From positions 53,672-117,671 of the forward strand of contig DMSQ01000075.1 in the NCBI GenBank assembly GCA_003457135.1: 64,000 nt of DNA, written 5' to 3'. The first letter of the stretch is position 1. Each line of letters starts with the position of its first letter. Below the pieces are notes generated by a model. That model worked only from the letters and a program-made list of their open reading frames with translations. It made no database searches and was not told where the DNA came from. Both the position numbers and the translations under genes were made by a program. Positions 44,434 through 53,541 of the stretch are shown piece by piece. This DNA comes from Prolixibacteraceae bacterium. GTDB taxonomy: Bacteria; Bacteroidota; Bacteroidia; Bacteroidales; Prolixibacteraceae.

Positions 44434-45399
44434 GCCACGGCTGGCACGGATAGTGGTTAAAATACCTTTATCGTTGAGATGATCTTTGAATTTCTGAAGG
44501 GTAATTTCGTCGGTTGCTTCGAGTGGTGTGCCCGGAATGGGATGAAACCGGATGAGGTTGATGCGGCACCGGATGCCATTCAGGATTTTACTCAATTCCT
44601 GAACATGCCGGGGCGAATCGTTCAGACCCTTAAAAACAATGTACTCGAAGGAAACGCGTCGCTGACGTCCAAAGTCCCAGCTTTTAATTTCATGGATGAC
44701 CTCGGCCAACGGATAGGCAATCTGCACGGGCATGAGCCGTTGGCGTTCATCGTCAAACGGAGTGTGCAAACTAACAGCCAGATGTGCTTCCGATTGGTTC
44801 AGAAAAGTGATCATTCCGGGAACAATTCCAATTGTTGAAACCGTAATCCGGCGCGGGCTCATGGCAAAACCCCAATCCGAAGTCAGTATTTCGAGGCTTT
44901 TTAATACTTCGTCCAGATTGTCGAAAGGTTCGCCCATTCCCATGTAAACGATATTGGAAACCTCGTGCCATTCAGGAATGTTGCGGATTTGGTTCACTAT
45001 TTCTCCGGCAGATAACTGTCCCTGGAAACCTTGTTTGCCTGTCATGCAAAACAAACAGCCCATTTTACATCCAACCTGCGACGAAACACACACCGTTTTT
45101 CGGTCATCATCAGGGATCATGGCCGTTTCTATATATTTACCATTGGCTGTTGGGAAAAGATATTTTTTGGTCCCGTCAATGCTTTCCTGAACTTTGGTAG
45201 AACCAATCAACCCGAAAACGTATTTACTGCTCAGCAACTCCCTGTTTTTTTTTGAAAGGTTGGTCATTTCTTCAATCGAACTAATATCTTTCTGGTACAG
45301 CCATTCTGCCATTTGTTTGCCGGTAAATCTGGGCAATCCAATTTCAATCGCCAGAGCGGTGAGTTCATTGAGCGTTTTTCCGAATAAAGAATCTTTCAT
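44380..45399 (-). CDS. rlmN: 23S rRNA adenine-2503 C2-methyltransferase
   Basis: 339 residues from the ATG at 45399. Radical-SAM motif CX3CX2C is C111, C115, C118 (CKMGCLFC). The second catalytic Cys is C329 in YAACGLLS near the C terminus. RlmN methylates A2503 of 23S rRNA and A37 of some tRNAs. The last 54 bp (44380-44433) are repeated at 39998-40051, so the current C terminus may have been supplied by, or been the target of, an integrated element. Codons differ between copies but the peptide is nearly the same, so the enzyme is probably intact. Confidence 0.92.
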   Translation of the reverse strand: MKDSLFGKTLNELTALAIEIGLPRFTGKQMAEWLYQKDISSIEEMTNLSKKNRELLSSKYVFGLIGSTKVQESIDGTKKYLFPTANGKYIETAMIPDDDRKTVCVSSQVGCKMGCLFCMTGKQGFQGQLSAGEIVNQIRNIPEWHEVSNIVYMGMGEPFDNLDEVLKSLEILTSDWGFAMSPRRITVSTIGIVPGMITFLNQSEAHLAVSLHTPFDDERQRLMPVQIAYPLAEVIHEIKSWDFGRQRRVSFEYIVFKGLNDSPRHVQELSKILNGIRCRINLIRFHPIPGTPLEATDEITLQKFKDHLNDKGILTTIRASRGQDIYAACGLLSTKEMGG

Positions 45400-45400
45400 T

Positions 45401-46081
45401 TCAAAAATAAATTTCAGCCAGAATGTTTTCGTACGGAACGCCACGTGAAATCAGTAAATCGCGTACTTCAACAACCATCAAAGCCTTGCCGCAAAGATAA
45501 TAGTTAATGTGGGTTGGCAGTTCATTTAATTCTTGCAGATACGTTGTAATCCTTCCGGGAAAAACATTGCACGATTGTTCCTGCGAGCAGCAGCGAATAT
45601 ACCGGTCGCCCATAGCCCATTCAAGTTCATCTTCAAAATAGAATTGGCTGAGCTGCCGTACCCCATGTATCAAGGTTTTATTTTCTGAAATTCCGGAGCA
45701 GAACATGCTGTAAAACGGGGCGATTCCCGTTCCGGTGGCAATCCACCATGCCGGGCTCTTGTCGTCTTTAAAACTACCATACGGTTTGGTAGCCCAAATT
45801 TTCATTCCGGGAATTACATCCGACAACCGCGGTGTCAAAACACCATCTTTCTTAATATTGAATAGAACACTTATTTCAGGTTCATCACTTCCGCTGCAAA
45901 CACTATAGATGCGGGAAGGAATAGCCGGGTCGAGCGTAATTTTCACCACCTGACCCGCCTGAAACTGGTGCATCCGATTCCATGAAATCAAATGAACCCC
46001 GGGCGATATTTCCCGATTTTGGGTAAGGATAACTTCAGTAAGTTCGATTAGTTTACTCCTGTATTCTTCAGCCTTGGCCAT
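45401..46081 (-). CDS. ferredoxin/flavodoxin-NADP reductase-like flavoprotein
   Basis: 226 residues. FAD-binding RIYSVCSG (RxYS motif) near residue 77, and the NADP-binding GTGIAPFYSMF near 117; the C-terminal YYLCGKALMVVEVRD and ILAEIYF match the FNR family. It moves electrons between NAD(P)H and a small redox carrier in the cytoplasm. It ends 2 bp upstream of the rlmN start, so the two are probably co-transcribed. Confidence 0.85.
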   Translation of the reverse strand: MAKAEEYRSKLIELTEVILTQNREISPGVHLISWNRMHQFQAGQVVKITLDPAIPSRIYSVCSGSDEPEISVLFNIKKDGVLTPRLSDVIPGMKIWATKPYGSFKDDKSPAWWIATGTGIAPFYSMFCSGISENKTLIHGVRQLSQFYFEDELEWAMGDRYIRCCSQEQSCNVFPGRITTYLQELNELPTHINYYLCGKALMVVEVRDLLISRGVPYENILAEIYF

Positions 46082-46201
46082 CGGGAACTGTTTTTGCCAC
46101 TTAAAACAAGTTCATCACGAATAGGTTTATTCGGGTTTAATGTAAACTTTTCGTTCAAACCGGAGGATTAGAAGATTCAAATAAAAGCGAAGAAACAGGA
46201 A

Positions 46202-47017
46202 ATGACTATTTTTGTACATCCATTGAAACGAATATCACATCCATTGAAAACTAAGATATTAAGCGAAGATGCCCAGTCGGCAGGAAATATTTTACTGGAA
46301 ACCGGGGCAATGTTAATGAGTTCGGGGGCCAGTACTCACCGAACCAGACTTACCCTGGAACGAATTGCACATGGACTTGGTTACGGTGTTGAATTGCTGA
46401 TTACACAGCGGGCGCTAATGCTTACCATCATTGAAAAAGATCAGCAACATTTTTTCAGCAGGTTGAAACGGATTTCGCCACACGGTGTTAATTTCCGCAT
46501 TGTTAGTGGAATCAGTCATTTAAGCTGGAATGTATTGGAGGATAATTGGACCATCGCGCAAATTTCGGACGAATTAAAACGCCTGAAATCGCTTCCCCAC
46601 TACCCACGGTTGGTGGTTTTAGGGCTGGTTGGATTGGCTGGCGCTGCTTTTTGCCGCATTTTCGGAGGTGGTTATACCGAAATGGCAGTTGCTTTTATAG
46701 CTACTGTTGTTGGACTGTTCGTCAGGCAGGAAACCTTGCGCGTTAAATTCAATCCGTATCTTTGTGTTTTTTTTGCAGCCTTCGCAGCATCGCTGATTGC
46801 CGGGTTGGCCGAACATTTCCAAATTGACATAGACTCTGACACAGCGTTTGCAACCTCTGTGCTTTTTCTGGTTCCGGGCGTTCCTCTTATCAATTCGGTA
46901 ACCGACCTCATGGATGGAAACATCCAAAATGGAATTGTCAGGGCTATGAATGGACTGATGATTTCCTTCTCAATTGCCATGGGACTTTTTGCAGCTAAAA
47001 TGATTTTAAACTTCTGA
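46202..47017 (+). CDS. threonine/serine exporter, N-terminal half (DUF1212)
   Basis: 271 residues. The soluble N-terminal part carries LLETGAMLMSSGASTHRTRL, typical of ThrE, followed by five membrane helices. It pairs with the next gene, which carries the second half of ThrE, so together they form the exporter. The start at 46202 is uncertain: a -7-like TATTTTTG lies at 46207-46214 within the first codons. Confidence 0.85.
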   Translation: MTIFVHPLKRISHPLKTKILSEDAQSAGNILLETGAMLMSSGASTHRTRLTLERIAHGLGYGVELLITQRALMLTIIEKDQQHFFSRLKRISPHGVNFRIVSGISHLSWNVLEDNWTIAQISDELKRLKSLPHYPRLVVLGLVGLAGAAFCRIFGGGYTEMAVAFIATVVGLFVRQETLRVKFNPYLCVFFAAFAASLIAGLAEHFQIDIDSDTAFATSVLFLVPGVPLINSVTDLMDGNIQNGIVRAMNGLMISFSIAMGLFAAKMILNF

Positions 47018-47018
47018 C

Positions 47019-47528
47019 ATGATGATACTCGAAATACTATTACAAAGCTTTTGGGCAGGTATAGCAGCTATCGGTTTTGCTGTTCTTTTTAATGTTCCAC
47101 GCCGGGTCATCTTTTCAATATGGACGCTTGGGGCATTGGGCGGATTGATCAAATTCACGGCCATTCAGTTTGAATCGGGAATTGTATTTGCTTCCTTTTT
47201 GGGCGCAACAGTTATCGGGATCGTTAGTATTCAAATGGCCCACATGCGGCACAGTCCCCCGCTGGTTTTTTCAATTCCATCAGTAATTCCAATGGTCCCT
47301 GGGTTTTTTGCCTATAAAATGATGCTCGGGTTAATTGCTTTAACCAGTATTGAAAATACAGATGCTTACCTGCAAACCCTGATCGAAACGGTTAATAACG
47401 GGGCAAAAATGACCTTTGTTTTAATTGCGCTAGGCATTGGTGTTGCGCTTCCAATGCTAATCACCCGTAAGGAATCGATAAAAAAATCGCCTTTTAATAA
47501 ACGGAAAAAAGCAAACGTTTTATCATGA
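47019..47528 (+). CDS. threonine/serine exporter, C-terminal half (DUF3815)
   Basis: 169 residues with five membrane helices (QSFWAGIAAIGFAVLFNVP, FSIPSVIPMVPGFFAYKM). It matches the ThrE C-terminal / DUF3815 domain and starts 1 bp after the first half's stop. A conserved hairpin that recurs at 51111 follows. Confidence 0.88.
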   Translation: MMILEILLQSFWAGIAAIGFAVLFNVPRRVIFSIWTLGALGGLIKFTAIQFESGIVFASFLGATVIGIVSIQMAHMRHSPPLVFSIPSVIPMVPGFFAYKMMLGLIALTSIENTDAYLQTLIETVNNGAKMTFVLIALGIGVALPMLITRKESIKKSPFNKRKKANVLS

Positions 47529-47530
47529 GC

Positions 47531-47581
47531 AATAAAAAGAGCCGCCCCAAACCGGAACAGCTCATTTAGAAGTCATTTTTT
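47531..47581 (+). terminator. repeated terminator-like element, copy 1
   Basis: GAGC...GCTC stem with TCC/GGA-type inner pairing, followed by ATTTAGAAGTC and a T tract. It is nearly identical (about 48 of 51 positions) to 51111-51162. It sits after the ThrE genes, between convergent genes. Confidence 0.6.
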
Positions 47582-47612
47582 GTGTGATACTGAATAAAAT
47601 AGCTCTGTTGGA

Positions 47613-48953
47613 TCAGTTCACAACAAGTTTGCCCTGCAAATACTCGTCTTTGTATTTTACCCGGACAAAGTAAATTCCAGTTTTCCAGCCTGTTGTTTTA
47701 ATTTTAAGTTCCTTTCCCTTCAACTTTGTTGTTTGTTCTTTTAAACCCTGAACCTGATCAAATATTTCAACTTCCCACTCGGCATTTTCATCAAAAACAA
47801 CATCTTCTGAGGTTGTTTCAATGGCCAATGTGGCCTCGCCGTTTGAAGGGTTTGGAGACAAACTCATTGCATAAGAACCGCCACAATATCCACTAGCCAA
47901 ATAGTCTGTTTTTACTTTGGTATAAACGCTACAGCAGGTAGTTGCATTAACTTCAACCATTCCGCCAGGTGATGAATTGGTATAAACCGAAATCATGTTG
48001 GCAGAGGTGTAATTGATTGACCATGCTGCTGGCACCGACTAGGTGTAATTGGATAGCGAACAGCCAGAACTATTGTTCAGGAAAATGTGGTAATGGGTAT
48101 TGGCACACATATACGAAACGGGCGTGCCATCGGAGGTAAAAAGGCTATAGGATAAATCCTCAGACTTAGGCATATTTACCCCAACACTTATCTGGGACGA
48201 AGCAGACATTCCTGAAGGGGAACTAACCGTTAAATATACATAGCCATATCCATTGCCCGAGGTACCACTAACCGTGTAATTGGGGGTCCAATCTCCGCTA
48301 ACCTGGGTTAAATAACCGGCAGCATTCCAATCGTAACCCCAACCTGATGCTGTAAATCCATTATTAACTGTTCTTTGGCTGCTTGTACATACTACTCCAG
48401 TAGCATTATTGATTGAAGGACTCTTCAATGTGTAGTAAGTTAAAGAAGCAGAACTGAAAGGACATTGTGCCGTTGAATGTTCATATAGACCCCATCACCC
48501 CCATTTCGACCAAACTTTTCCTGTTGTAGCCGTTGTCACTGCGGAGTGGTCATCTGCACCGTAAAATACTTTTTCGTGATCAGCAGCATATTGAGTAGAA
48601 GTGTAAGCATCATTCGTCCAATATTTTGATAAATTTGAATTCCCGTCAACCAATTGGTCTAACCACTTATCACTACTACTTCCCCCTTCAACAACATTCC
48701 AAGCATAGGAGTGGCAATTGTAATGTGAGGTCGCAGGTCCTTTTTTTTGTGCATCTGAAGTATGATCTATTATCCATTGCGCTGCTGCTGATTCCCAAGC
48801 TGCAATAAGTGGAGCAGTATCCCAATTGTTCCGAACTGAAACAGTCTGCCCCATGGGCGTTTGTATGGTTCCCTGGCTATTTGCTGTTATAGCTGTCAAC
48901 AACAGAAACAGTATGAAAATCAGGTTTCTAAATATATAATTATTCGTTTTCAT
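47613..48953 (-). pseudogene. T9SS-exported protein gene broken by two in-frame stops
   Basis: One 447-codon frame runs from a signal peptide (MKTNNYIFRNLIFILFLLLT) at 48953 to a T9SS type A sorting domain (AMSLSPNPSNGEATLAIE, then GIYFVRVKYKDEYLQGKLVV) at 47613. It is interrupted by a TGA at 48495-48497 (after VWSKWG, before WGLYEHS) and a TAG at 48039-48041 (after SLSNYT, before SVPAAWS). There is no frameshift. The N-terminal domain has HYNCHSYAWNVVEGG, an NlpC-like Cys/His pattern. It is probably a recent pseudogene. Confidence 0.8.
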
Positions 48954-48954
48954 T

Positions 48955-49704
48955 TTATTTGTTTTTTAAAATTTTTGAATAGTCTTCCGATAAACTCATA
49001 GTTTTGTTTACTACATCTGAGTCTAAGATTAAGATATAAGCAACATTTAATACCATTAATTCATTGTTAGTGTATTCTTCAATCAAAGGTTTATACTTGT
49101 CGAGGTACATAATCCTGGATAAAATAGCACAAGTTGTCATCATTCCAGCAATGCCCCAGATTTGATGTGCGAACTCGTACTTTTTCTTTTGATTATCAAG
49201 CGCCAATTGAAACAGTTCTATTTTCTCACGGGCGGTCAGATCAATCAGGATTTCATATTGGGCAATTATGAGTTCATGCCTGATGATGTTATCTATGTAC
49301 ATTCCGTTTTCAAGATCGGTATAGGATTGCCAATCCCTATTAAAATCCAACTGTTTGTATAGATAAATTAAACTCTGAACCTTATCGCCCCTTCCCCACA
49401 ACTCATCAAAACCGTTACACATGGCATAAACCTTGTCGAATCCACTTTGCAGGTCAGACATGGTCCACATCAACCTCATTTCCGGATAACTGATGCAAGA
49501 TTTAATCAATGCAACGGTTGAAAGGCAATGCAAGGTTTGTTCGGGAATCTTGAACATTTCAGTCCGTTCCTCAGAAGATTTACCTTTTGCTGCTTCAATG
49601 GGATAAACGTAAACCTGATCGATAACTTCTTCGCATTTTTTTTTTGTACAACCAATTGCAAAGAAGAAAAAACACAATAACAATGAAATTTTTCTATAAC
49701 CCAT
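48955..49704 (-). CDS. lipoprotein, tandem paralogue A
   Basis: 249 residues from the ATG at 49704 (lipobox FAIGC). It shares a clear segment with the next gene: IKSCISYPEMRLMWTMSDLQ against VKSCLNYPEYRLIFTRNDLQ, then NGFDEL against NGFVEL. Both are helical throughout. A family of two secreted proteins of unknown function; they overlap by 11 bp. It lies 1 bp upstream of the broken T9SS gene, so the three form a unit. Confidence 0.7.
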   Translation of the reverse strand: MGYRKISLLLCFFFFAIGCTKKKCEEVIDQVYVYPIEAAKGKSSEERTEMFKIPEQTLHCLSTVALIKSCISYPEMRLMWTMSDLQSGFDKVYAMCNGFDELWGRGDKVQSLIYLYKQLDFNRDWQSYTDLENGMYIDNIIRHELIIAQYEILIDLTAREKIELFQLALDNQKKKYEFAHQIWGIAGMMTTCAILSRIMYLDKYKPLIEEYTNNELMVLNVAYILILDSDVVNKTMSLSEDYSKILKNK

Positions 49705-50422
49705 CTGAAAGGATTTTGTCATTTTCCATTACGAGATCATCCAACAAACCAATATCGTCAAAAGTAAGGCTGTTGATGAACGCATTGATTTTTTGGTCAC
49801 CATGTTTTATTTTTGCGTTTATCAGCTTTTTGCTTTGTTGTCTGGCTATTATCAAGGCAGTTGTTTGCAATCCAATTCCGCCATAGTATTTTTGCCGGTC
49901 TTTTTTCACTTTGTATTTCTGGCTGCACATGGTCATCAATTCCTTTGAATCGGCGGGATTCAATTTGTTAAGGATTTCGGTTTGGGCCATCAAAATTTCG
50001 ATATATGTAATTTTACATATAAAGTTACCGATCTCCAGGTCAGTCGCATTTAAATCAAAACCATCAGGTTTATATCCGGCGTATACCTTCACAAGTTCTT
50101 TCCCCGCATCCGGTCTGCTTTCTAACTCCACAAAACCATTAAACGATGATCGAATAAAGTTATAGCCTGATTGTAAATCATTTCGGGTAAAAATTAACCG
50201 ATATTCAGGATAATTTAAACATGATTTTACCAACTCTTCAGTGCTCATCTTTTTTAGTAGGGGGGCAGGAATATTGAGGAGTTCAAGCCTTTTTGAAAAG
50301 TCTGAAACTGCTAACCATTCTTTACTGCCCGGTTTTATGGGGTAATCCCATGTTACTTTCTCGTTTTGGGCAAAAGAGAAAAATGGCATAACAATTAAAA
50401 GAAATAAGATTATTTTTTTCAT
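49694..50422 (-). CDS. secreted protein, tandem paralogue B
   Basis: 242 residues with a signal peptide (MKKIILFLLIVMPFFSFAQ, no lipobox). It shares the SCLNYPEYRLIFTRNDLQSG core with paralogue A; helical. Overlaps the start of A by 11 bp, so the pair arose by tandem duplication and one copy changed to a lipoprotein anchor. Function unknown. Confidence 0.7.
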   Translation of the reverse strand: MKKIILFLLIVMPFFSFAQNEKVTWDYPIKPGSKEWLAVSDFSKRLELLNIPAPLLKKMSTEELVKSCLNYPEYRLIFTRNDLQSGYNFIRSSFNGFVELESRPDAGKELVKVYAGYKPDGFDLNATDLEIGNFICKITYIEILMAQTEILNKLNPADSKELMTMCSQKYKVKKDRQKYYGGIGLQTTALIIARQQSKKLINAKIKHGDQKINAFINSLTFDDIGLLDDLVMENDKILSDGL

Positions 50423-50573
50423 GATTGGATCTTTTTTTTTTTGTAATTTTGATTAAAGCCAATGAGCAATGCGTATCGTATCTTGATGAAATTTTTACTT
50501 TTGTGCAGCATCGTTCATAATTACCACATAAAGGCTGGCCCTTTTGTAAAGAAGGAAAAGCATCCAACTTCTT

Positions 50574-50646
50574 GGCCGCACCGGCGGGCCGTAACCCAGC
50601 ATAGTTTTCGACGACTATGGCAGGGGGGACATAACCCGGTGCGGCC
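50574..50646. repeat. GC-rich hairpin in an AT-rich gap
   Basis: GGCCGCACCGG (50574-50584) pairs perfectly with CCGGTGCGGCC (50636-50646). Inside, GCATAGT (50599-50605) pairs with ACTATGgC (50614-50621). The surrounding 50423-51110 gap is otherwise AT-rich and shows no gene. Possibly a small structured RNA or a mobile-element hairpin. Confidence 0.5.
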
Positions 50647-51110
50647 TACTTCACGAATTTATTATGGCTCATTTTTGGCATCTTTGTGACCTGTTATGGT
50701 AATTAAAAACGTTATCGTTTTACAAACTTGATCAATTTCAATTGGCAAGCAATACCGATAGTTGCCCAATTTGTCCCTGAACTGGCGTTCTTCCTGATTT
50801 TCAAAATAAGGCAACGAAAACGGACGGTTTACTGAGCTAATATATGAAGTAAATTATGAACAAAAAAATATTTTTTATCTGTTTTTTTTTTTTTCAAAAT
50901 GCATATAATTGATATTCAGTGATATGAAAATATTATATAAAATATATTATATAACATACCAATCTGGACCAAAACGGGGGTTACCATTGGTGGTTTTGAG
51001 GAATTAATTAACTGGAGCAAATGAGAAAATAGCGGATATAGATGTAAAATGTGGGTTCCCGAAGTCCATATCTCCGAAAACCTTATAGGATAAGTAATTG
51101 GGTATAAGCT

Positions 51111-51162
51111 AATAAAAAGAGCCGCTCCAAACCGGAACAGCTCATTTAGATGTCATTTTTTT
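51111..51162 (+). terminator. repeated terminator-like element, copy 2
   Basis: Near-identical to 47531-47581 with a longer T tract. Same orientation as copy 1. It ends 10 bp before the small gene at 51173. Confidence 0.6.
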
Positions 51163-51172
51163 GAGTAAGAAT

Positions 51173-51514
51173 TTATTCAGCGACATATTCTTCGATTTCC
51201 TTTTCGAATTCAATATCTGAAAATGCCCTGGCTGAATAAACAACCGCTTTTTCTGTCAGGATATTTTCCTCAGGAAGAATTTGCTCCGTTTCAAATATTT
51301 CGATTTCATACGCAACATCCCTGTTCGAAAATGCTTCGGCCGAGTAAACGATTGACGTTTCCGTCATCCATGATTCAATGGCCATTAATTCAGCCTTCTC
51401 GGTGTTAACTTCACTATTAACTGCCTTTTTTTTGTCTGCAATTGCATTGATGTTGGTTAAACCTATCGTTCCTAATGCGAAAATTGCAATGATTGTTGTG
51501 GTTTTCGTTTTCAT
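51173..51514 (-). CDS. small secreted protein with two repeats
   Basis: About 113 residues with a signal peptide (MKTKTTTIIAIFALGTIGL). The mature part holds two related units, TSIVYSAEAFSNRDVAYEIE and KAVVYSARAFSDIEFEKEIE, each acidic. Similar small proteins occur in Bacteroidota; function unknown. An ATG three codons upstream (51523) is also possible. Confidence 0.65.
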   Translation of the reverse strand: MKTKTTTIIAIFALGTIGLTNINAIADKKKAVNSEVNTEKAELMAIESWMTETSIVYSAEAFSNRDVAYEIEIFETEQILPEENILTEKAVVYSARAFSDIEFEKEIEEYVAE

Positions 51515-51661
51515 AATTTTCATCTTTTAATTGTTTATTTCTCCGGACTGTTTCGCCGGTTGTTTTCTGTTTCTGTTTGTTTTCACTATTAAGACTGGCG
51601 AAGAACCTAAAAGTTACTTCCGAAACAGTTAATTAAAAGATAAACTTGTCTTAAAAATATG

Positions 51662-52483
51662 TTAATGGATTTCTATTTTTTGGCTGAATGTTAAGAATGG
51701 CGCGGGAAACAGGCTTGTGTAGTCGTCAGGAAGCTCGTTGAAAAGACCATAAACACACGATCCGCTGCCCGACATGGATGCGTAAACCGCCCCCAAATCA
51801 TAAAGCTTTTCCCTGATGGCCCCAAGCTCGGGATACTGTTGGAAAACAGATGGTTCAAATTGATTAACTACTTTATCTTTCCATTCCTGAACCGGAAGTC
51901 GCAGCAATTCGGGCAACGAAACTGATGATTTTTGCGGAACCACAAATTGAAACGCTTTTGCAGTGGAAACTTCAACCTGAGGCTTGACCAGCAATATGAA
52001 CATATCGTTAAGACAAACATCTGTTTCCTGCATTATTTCGCCTCTTCCGGTAGCATAAACAGGTTTATTCAGGATAAAAAACGGACAATCACTTCCTAAC
52101 CCGACTGCATAATTCAATAATGTTTCTTCTGACAAACCTAAATTAAAGGTCTTGTTGAGCATCCGAAGCATAAATGCTGCATCCGACGAACCTCCTCCAA
52201 GACCGGCCCCAAACGGAATTTGCTTGTGCAGGTGTATTTTTATTGCCGGCAGATCAAAATCTTTTTGCAGCAACCGGTATGCCCTGACAACTATATTTAC
52301 TTCCGGGTCACCGGAAATTTGGATTCCGGTCGCTGTGAATTGAAACTTTTCGGCTATCACAAATTCAAGCGCATCGCACCAACTAACCGGAAAGAAAACA
52401 GTTTCAAGGTTATGAAACCCATCCGGTCGTTTTTCGGTCACGTGTAACCCGAGGTTTATTTTGGCGTTTGGAAAAGTAATCAT
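51662..52483 (-). CDS. ispE: 4-diphosphocytidyl-2-C-methyl-D-erythritol kinase
   Basis: 273 residues. GHMP-kinase ATP loop PFGAGLGGGSSDAAFML (about 92-108) and the N-terminal PNAKINLGLHV segment identify IspE. It phosphorylates CDP-methylerythritol in the non-mevalonate isoprenoid pathway. Core gene, standing alone, divergent from the YitT permease. Confidence 0.93.
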   Translation of the reverse strand: MITFPNAKINLGLHVTEKRPDGFHNLETVFFPVSWCDALEFVIAEKFQFTATGIQISGDPEVNIVVRAYRLLQKDFDLPAIKIHLHKQIPFGAGLGGGSSDAAFMLRMLNKTFNLGLSEETLLNYAVGLGSDCPFFILNKPVYATGRGEIMQETDVCLNDMFILLVKPQVEVSTAKAFQFVVPQKSSVSLPELLRLPVQEWKDKVVNQFEPSVFQQYPELGAIREKLYDLGAVYASMSGSGSCVYGLFNELPDDYTSLFPAPFLTFSQKIEIH

Positions 52484-52585
52484 TCAACAAAAATAAGAAA
52501 ATCGTTGATGGAATTCCAAAGTAGTCTTTTCATTAAGTATGCCGTCAAATGATTTTTCACATATAATTTGGATTGAAAAGGGCGT

Positions 52586-52619
52586 TTTTTTGCGGCTCAA
52601 TATAAAATTCCTATTTTGT
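52586..52619 (+). promoter_or_regulatory. promoter of the YitT gene
   Basis: A TTTTTTG tract (52586-52592) and TATTTTG (about 52612-52618) are 19 nt apart. Transcription would start near 52626, so the ATG at 52641 is a better start than the one at 52620. Confidence 0.45.
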
Positions 52620-52640
52620 ATGGCATTAAATCTGCAAAAA

Positions 52641-53510
52641 ATGGTCAAAGCAAAAAAGCCCAATATCCGTTTGGTTATTAAGGACTATGTGATTATGCTT
52701 TTGGGATTAATCCTTTTTGCATTTTCCTGGACACTCTTTTTGGTTCCGGCACAGATTACAGGTGGTGGAATCAGTGGTTTGGCAGCGGTAATTTTTTACA
52801 GTACCAAAATCCCGATCGGGTTAACCTTCTTTGCCATTAACGTTGTTTTGGTAGCCATTGCCATGAAAGTTCTGGGGGCAAGCTTCGGCATAAAAACCAT
52901 TTTCAGTATGAGTGTGCTATCTGTTTTATTCTCAATTCCTCAAGACTTGTTTCCCGGGGCAATTATCAATGACAATTTTCTTTCGGCAGTATTGGGGGGT
53001 ATGTTGGGTGGCGTTGGAATCGGCCTGGTTTTTTCGAGGGGTGGAAGCACGGGCGGAACCGATATTATTGCCATGATCATTAACAAGTACCGCAATATTA
53101 GTCCCGGTCGCATCATTATGTATTGCGATGTCATCATTATTGGTTCATCATATTTTCTGGTGCATTCGCTCGATAAAATGGTTTACGGATTTGTGTCCAT
53201 GGCTGTAGTTTCCTACTCGCTCGATGCCTTTCTGAGTGGTTCGAATGCCTCGGCCCAAATATTTATTTTCTCTCCCAAATACGAAGAAATTGCCGATTAT
53301 ATCAAAAACGAGACCATGCGCGGCGTAACAGTTCTTAACGGAACGGGCTGGTTTACACAGCAAGACGTTAAGGTTTTAATGACCATTGTGCGCAAAAAGG
53401 AAACCAGCATGCTTTTCAGAAAAGTAAAAGAAATTGACCCGGAGGCCTTTATCTCGATGGCCAGTGTAATGGGCGTATATGGACAGGGATTCGATAAAAT
53501 AAAAGGATGA
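52641..53510 (+). CDS. YitT family membrane protein (DUF161-DUF2179)
   Basis: 289 residues from the ATG at 52641. Five or six membrane helices (about 10-190) with GGGISGLAAVI and SRGGSTGGTDIIAMII, typical of YitT; a soluble C-terminal DUF2179 domain (GVTVLNGTGWFTQQDVKVLM) follows. Role in transport is likely but the substrate is unknown. Confidence 0.88.
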   Translation: MVKAKKPNIRLVIKDYVIMLLGLILFAFSWTLFLVPAQITGGGISGLAAVIFYSTKIPIGLTFFAINVVLVAIAMKVLGASFGIKTIFSMSVLSVLFSIPQDLFPGAIINDNFLSAVLGGMLGGVGIGLVFSRGGSTGGTDIIAMIINKYRNISPGRIIMYCDVIIIGSSYFLVHSLDKMVYGFVSMAVVSYSLDAFLSGSNASAQIFIFSPKYEEIADYIKNETMRGVTVLNGTGWFTQQDVKVLMTIVRKKETSMLFRKVKEIDPEAFISMASVMGVYGQGFDKIKG

Positions 53511-53541
53511 CCGTAACGTTTTTAAATGAAATCAGAAAACC

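Noticed and set aside
47613..48953. Selenocysteine or programmed readthrough at the TGA
   Set aside because: Two different stop codons are present and no SECIS-like hairpin was seen directly after the TGA; decay is simpler.
50574..50646. Integron attC site
   Set aside because: The RYYYAAC and GTTRRRY core sites are not present in the proper places, and there is no integrase nearby.
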